Source: Methylophilus glucosoxydans (lineage in GTDB: Bacteria; Pseudomonadota; Gammaproteobacteria; Burkholderiales; Methylophilaceae). From it: a DNA stretch of 27,545 bases. The stretch is taken from assembly GCF_042676145.1 (NCBI RefSeq), contig NZ_JBHTJW010000005.1, positions 1-27,545 of the forward strand, given 5' to 3'. Positions 24,562 to 27,545 of this stretch are shown here, piece after piece. The first letter of the stretch is position 1. The number at the start of each line of letters is the position of its first letter. Under the pieces are notes generated by a model. It searched no databases, was not told the origin of the DNA, and saw only the letters and a list, made by a program, of their open reading frames with translations. The translations under genes were made by a program, and so were the position numbers.

Positions 24562-26252
24562 GCCGTTTTACGCAGGCTGCCCGCCTGCACATGGCAACGG
24601 TTCATACCACTAAAGATGGCCTTGATCGAAGCAGTGACGATATTGGTATCCATCCCCACGCCGTAACACACCTTGCCCTGACACGCGACCTCGACAAACG
24701 CGCAGGCCATGGCCTCGCCAGCAGACGGGCTGGCCCCTAGCGAACGCTCTTCAAAACTGCGCACCTGTACCTCAATGCCCATATGTTGCAGGGCATGAAT
24801 CGCCGCATCAACCGGCCCGTTGCCTTGCCCACTGGCGATGGCGGGCACGCCATTGACTGCCATATGCATGCGGATCGCCTGGCCCTGGGCATGACTTTCC
24901 AGCTGATAGTCCTGCATATGCATAGGCATCACCGTAGACACATAGTGAGCATTAAACAGCTGCCACAGAGTCTCAGGCCCCACCTCGCTGCCGTGTTGGT
25001 CGGTATATTGCTGCACCACGGCAGAAAATTCGACCTGCATGCGTCTGGGCATTACCACCCCATAATGACTCTCAAGCAGATAAGCCACGCCGCCTTTGCC
25101 TGACTGGCTATTCACCCGGATAATCGAATCATAATTGCGACCCACATCCTTGGGGTCTATCGGCAGGTAAGGCATATTCCAGGGCGCATCGGCAGGCTGC
25201 GACTGTCTTGCCGCGAATCCCTTTTTAATCGCATCCTGATGCGAACCAGAAAACGCAGTAAACACCAGATCGCCCGCATAAGGGTGGCGCGGGTGAATCT
25301 CAATCTGCGTACACTCCTCCACCGTCCGGCCAATCGCATCAATGTCGGAAAAATCCAGGCCAGGATGCACACCTTGCGAATACATATTCAGCGCCACAGT
25401 CACCAGATCCACGTTGCCCGTGCGTTCCCCATGCCCAAACAGGCAGCCTTCCACGCGATCCGCCCCGGCCATGATGCCCAGCTCAGTCGCCGCCACTGCC
25501 GTGCCGCGATCATTGTGTGGATGCAGGCTCAGAATCACGCTGTCGCGATGCGCCAGATGTCTATGCATCCACTCAATCTGGTCGGCATACACATTCGGCG
25601 TGGCCACTTCCACCGTCGCCGGCAGGTTGATAATGATCTTGCGCTCAGGCGTTGCCTCCCAGGCCTCAGTGACTGCGTCGCACACCTCTTTGGAAAATTC
25701 AAGCTCGGTCGCCGTGAACGTCTCCGGGCTATATTGCATCACGACTTCGGTCTCAGGCATCTCGGCGGCCAGTGCTTTTACCAGACGCACCGCGTCCACG
25801 GCCATCGCCTTGACCTCTGCCTTCGTCATATTAAACACCACATCCCTAAACGTTGGCGAAATCGCGTTATACACATGCACAATCACCCGACGCGCGCCAC
25901 GGACGGACTCCATCGTACGGCGGATCAGATGCTCACGCGCCTGCGTCAGCACCTCTATGGTCACATCCTCGGGAATCTGCCTTTCTTCAATCAGGCTACG
26001 CACAAAGTTGAAATCGGTTTGCGAGGCCGAAGGAAACGCCACTTCAATTTCCTTAAAGCCCATCTGGCACAGCATCTTGAACATACGGCGCTTTTTATCC
26101 GCATCCATCGGCTCAAACAGCGACTGATTACCATCGCGCAGATCGGTACTCATCCAAATCGGCGGTTGCGTGATCACTGCATTCGGCCATTGACGGTCCG
26201 GCAGATGAACGGGAGGAAAAGCCTGATATTTATGTGCGGATTGTGTCTGCAT
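24558..26252 (-). CDS. leuA: 2-isopropylmalate synthase
   Basis: The enzyme condenses acetyl-CoA with 2-oxoisovalerate, the first committed step of leucine synthesis. It is the long LeuA type (564 residues). A DRE-TIM catalytic barrel shows STDLRDGNQSL (about 35-45, metal-binding Asp), LHPHNDRGTAVA (metal-binding His pair) and GCLFGHGERTGN. A C-terminal domain (about 445-560, VQVRSFEERSLGASPSAGEA, ACAFVEV) is expected to be the leucine-feedback regulatory domain. I chose ATG 26252 because TGGAGC lies 8 bases upstream; a TTG at 26282 would add ten residues and leave this site unused. It is divergent from an Lrp-type regulator. Confidence 0.95.
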   Translation of the reverse strand: MQTQSAHKYQAFPPVHLPDRQWPNAVITQPPIWMSTDLRDGNQSLFEPMDADKKRRMFKMLCQMGFKEIEVAFPSASQTDFNFVRSLIEERQIPEDVTIEVLTQAREHLIRRTMESVRGARRVIVHVYNAISPTFRDVVFNMTKAEVKAMAVDAVRLVKALAAEMPETEVVMQYSPETFTATELEFSKEVCDAVTEAWEATPERKIIINLPATVEVATPNVYADQIEWMHRHLAHRDSVILSLHPHNDRGTAVAATELGIMAGADRVEGCLFGHGERTGNVDLVTVALNMYSQGVHPGLDFSDIDAIGRTVEECTQIEIHPRHPYAGDLVFTAFSGSHQDAIKKGFAARQSQPADAPWNMPYLPIDPKDVGRNYDSIIRVNSQSGKGGVAYLLESHYGVVMPRRMQVEFSAVVQQYTDQHGSEVGPETLWQLFNAHYVSTVMPMHMQDYQLESHAQGQAIRMHMAVNGVPAIASGQGNGPVDAAIHALQHMGIEVQVRSFEERSLGASPSAGEAMACAFVEVACQGKVCYGVGMDTNIVTASIKAIFSGMNRCHVQAGSLRKTA

Positions 26253-26346
26253 GTTGTGCTCCAGAAGAGATGTTTTTGACAAGACACATGATAAAGACTT
26301 TGCAAAAAATTAAATTGCTAATTCAATCAAAAAACGCATTAATTAA

Positions 26347-26414
26347 AAATAATATTTCAATAAAATAAAATATTTTGTAATATTATTTCAACATTAAAAT
26401 ATTAAATGAAATAA
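26347..26414. promoter_or_regulatory. Repeated ATTTCAA boxes between leuA and the Lrp-type gene
   Basis: The spacer is extremely AT-rich. AATAATATTTCAA (26348-26360) and AATATTATTTCAA (26379-26391) are near-identical direct repeats 31 bases apart, about three helical turns. TTATTTCA (26383-26390) is also matched by TGAAATAA (26407-26414), an 8-base inverted pair ending two bases before the regulator's ATG. Phased AT-rich sites fit multi-site binding by an Lrp-family octamer, hence autoregulation and possible control of leuA. The rest of the 164-base spacer shows no gene. Confidence 0.45.
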
Positions 26415-26416
26415 CC

Positions 26417-26881
26417 ATGAAATTAGACCGTTTTGACAAAGCCATTTTAAACATCCTGCAAACCGAAGGCCATATCAGCAACCAGGACCTCGCCGACCGT
26501 ATTGGCCTCTCGCCAGCCCCCTGCCTGCGCCGGGTCAAAGCGCTCGAACACGCCGGGCTAATCCTCGGCTATCAAGCGCTGGTAGACGCGAAAAAGCTAG
26601 GCCTAAGCCTGATGGCGCTCATCGGTATCTCCATGGATCAACACACACCAGAACGCTTCGCCAATTTTGAAAGCAGCATTACACAAATCCCCGAAGTGTT
26701 GGAATGCCTTCTAATCACCGGCCAGCAGTCTGACTACTTGCTGAAAGTGGTAGTGAAGGACATGGACGACTACCAACACCTGCTACTGCATAAAATCACC
26801 AAGATTGCAGGCGTCACCGGGGTGCATACGAGTTTTGTATTGAGAAATGTGGTGGCTCGGGCGAAAGTGCCAGTGGAATAA
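26417..26881 (+). CDS. Lrp/AsnC-family transcriptional regulator
   Basis: A 154-residue regulator with an N-terminal winged helix-turn-helix (about 1-60, FDKAILNILQTEGHISNQ, DLADRIGLSPAPCLRRVK, ALEHAGLI) and a C-terminal RAM ligand-binding domain (about 65-145, ECLLITGQQSDYLLKVVVKD). The family senses amino acids and forms dimers to octamers. Its divergence from leuA suggests it responds to leucine or another amino acid, but this is inferred from position only. The start is close to AT-rich operator-like repeats and has no strong ribosome site. Confidence 0.92.
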   Translation: MKLDRFDKAILNILQTEGHISNQDLADRIGLSPAPCLRRVKALEHAGLILGYQALVDAKKLGLSLMALIGISMDQHTPERFANFESSITQIPEVLECLLITGQQSDYLLKVVVKDMDDYQHLLLHKITKIAGVTGVHTSFVLRNVVARAKVPVE

Positions 26882-27004
26882 CTCTTGAGCTGGAGAAAGT
26901 GGTTGGTTTTTAAAGTTTTTAACAATATCAGCTGCCCATTCCCCCTGCTCAGTGAGTGACTCATCACAATGAAGTGAGAACAAAGGTCTTTTAGTTTTTA
27001 TCAT
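26783..27004 (-). pseudogene. Possible truncated cassette ORF running into the end of the Lrp-type gene
   Basis: On the minus strand an ATG 14 bases after the attC end (GTTAGGT) opens a 73-codon frame. The first 41 residues (MIKTKRPLFSLHCDESLTEQ, then GEWAADIVKNFKNQPLSPAQE) are unlike anything I recognise. The remaining 32 are antisense to the Lrp-type gene and so are not native. The position just after attC is where a cassette gene begins, so it may be the 5' remnant of a cassette cut off by recombination. A chance frame is equally possible. The segment 26882-27018 holds nothing else I can see. Confidence 0.25.
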
Positions 27005-27018
27005 CGTCAATCTTTGAT

Positions 27019-27077
27019 ACCTAACGTTTGAGTAAGGGGCGCGCTTTAGCGCGTCCCACTTGATGGATGGGTTAGGC
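27019..27077 (-). other. attC recombination site of an integron gene cassette
   Basis: Read on the minus strand, the site begins GCCTAAC (R'' box, RYYYAAC) and ends GTTAGGT (R' box, GTTRRRY). Between them lie ATCAAGTGGGAC and CCCCTTACTCAAAC, the pairing L regions, around a near-perfect central hairpin GCGCGC / GCGCG with TAAA in the loop. At 59 bases it has the classical '59-base element' size. The stop codon of the cassette gene lies inside the R'' box, as in many cassettes. Confidence 0.9.
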
Positions 27078-27392
27078 ATTAAGCTTTTGCAATAGCAGAC
27101 TTCTTGTTTCATCTCTTTTGTTTGATAAATCAATATATCTCGTTCCACTGTCGTTTGTGAAGTCAAAGGACTTTCCAACGCCCTTCTCATCGTATGAATA
27201 GTCGTACCAAGCTTGATAGTCTTTGAAGAATTGAACCAATATTTCATAAATATCACTATTGGACTTAGATATTTCAATACCTAACTCACCAATTGATTTC
27301 CACTCGGCTTCTTTAATTCCAAGCCTTTGCGCAACGTTAACCACAACATATTGGTAAAAGCTTGCTAAATCGTGTTTTGTGAACTCAAACAT
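27072..27392 (-). CDS. Orphan gene of an integron cassette
   Basis: A 106-residue acidic, soluble-looking protein (MFEFTKHDLASFYQYVVVNV, then AQRLGIKEAEWKSIGELGIE) with no signal peptide, membrane segment or motif I recognise. I chose ATG 27392 because GGAG lies 5 bases upstream (GGAGAAAAG-ATG); ATG 27404 is possible, and the frame beyond it enters the upstream attC. The gene begins 15 bases from the R' box of one attC and ends inside the next, so it fills one mobile cassette. Its base composition is more AT-rich than the core genes, consistent with transfer. No function should be assigned. Confidence 0.8.
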   Translation of the reverse strand: MFEFTKHDLASFYQYVVVNVAQRLGIKEAEWKSIGELGIEISKSNSDIYEILVQFFKDYQAWYDYSYDEKGVGKSFDFTNDSGTRYIDLSNKRDETRSLLLQKLNA

Positions 27393-27406
27393 CTTTTCTC
27401 CCATTT

Positions 27407-27442
27407 GCCTAACGTTTGAATTAAGGGGCACGCTTTAGCGTG
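27407..27442 (-). other. Second attC site, truncated by an IS element
   Basis: GCCTAAC (27407-27413; GTTAGGC on the minus strand) is followed by GTTTGAATTAAGGGGCACGC, TTTA and GCGTG, closely parallel to the complete site at 27019-27077. The match stops at 27442, where IS-like terminal sequence begins. The R'' box and one pairing arm are therefore missing or displaced to the far side of the IS. Confidence 0.82.
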
Positions 27443-27545
27443 TGATCTTGCCTGTAAAAAGTGGACATCATCTAACCGATCATTTCCACCGAAATCGGTG
27501 ATTGATACCCAATACCCGAATGCAACCGTACCGGGTTATAAAAGT
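27443..27545 (-). mobile_element. End of an IS3-family insertion sequence (continues off the window)
   Basis: The element edge reads TGATCTTGCC at 27443, then TGTAAAAAGTGGACA. This resembles the IS3 terminal inverted repeat as I recall it (TGATCTTACC...AGTGGACA). A transposase C-terminus lies just inside on the minus strand. The other end and any target duplication are outside the window. Confidence 0.75.
27472..27545 (-). CDS. IS3-family transposase (OrfB), C-terminal fragment
   Basis: The last 23 residues before a TAG at 27472-27474 read FYNPVRLHSGIGYQSP then ISVEMIG. This is the usual C-terminal end of the DDE integrase core in IS3-family OrfB proteins (FYN..R.HS..GY.SP pattern). The gene enters from beyond the right edge, so completeness cannot be judged. 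Confidence 0.82.
   Translation of the reverse strand, partial: FYNPVRLHSGIGYQSPISVEMIG

Noticed and set aside
25239..26279. A 346-residue plus-strand frame
   Set aside because: It lies entirely antisense to leuA, has an odd His/Arg-rich composition, and matches no family I know.
26783..27277. A 164-residue minus-strand frame
   Set aside because: Its longer form reads through the cassette gene in the wrong frame and through the attC site. Only the part from 27004 is worth considering.

Overview
The window looks like chromosomal DNA of a beta-proteobacterium. I suspect Methylophilaceae (Methylophilus/Methylovorus/Methylotenera-like), from the gene set and moderate GC; no rRNA or other taxonomic marker is present, so this is inference. 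Almost everything is protein-coding. I saw no tRNA, rRNA or CRISPR array.

Region 1 (1-12200, all minus strand) is a full Lap-type biofilm adhesion module. In transcription order it holds lapG (periplasmic Cys protease), lapD (inner-membrane c-di-GMP receptor with degenerate GGDEF/EAL), lapB (type I secretion ABC transporter), lapC (HlyD-like adaptor), a LuxR-type regulator with a degenerate receiver, lapE (TolC-like outer-membrane channel fused to a C-terminal OmpA domain) and, after a strong terminator, the 5' part of the giant repeat adhesin lapA. By the Pseudomonas paradigm, high c-di-GMP lets LapD sequester LapG, so LapA keeps its N-terminal retention plug and stays on the surface. Low c-di-GMP frees LapG to cut at the di-alanine site (here P109-A-A-G112) and release the adhesin. 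As given, lapE is broken by a frameshift near 4465-4500, which would disable export if it is real.

Region 2 (12395-21651, plus strand) is a tightly packed run: purB, tamA, tamB, a NYN/OST-HTH putative RNase, a WrbA-type quinone reductase, a HugZ-like protein and a DUF2069 membrane protein. Several junctions overlap by 1-4 bases, suggesting co-transcription.

Region 3 (21713-24496, plus) is surE-pcm-nlpD, with a small membrane protein where rpoS often follows. The surE promoter sits so close to the ATG that the mRNA may be leaderless.

Region 4 (24558-26881) is leuA (minus) and an Lrp/AsnC-family regulator (plus), divergent around a very AT-rich spacer with repeated ATTTCAA boxes.

Region 5 (26882-27545) is accessory DNA: an integron-type gene cassette on the minus strand with a complete attC site (27019-27077), a 106-residue orphan ORF, and a second attC cut by the end of an IS3-like element whose transposase C-terminus runs off the window. 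No integron integrase is visible here.
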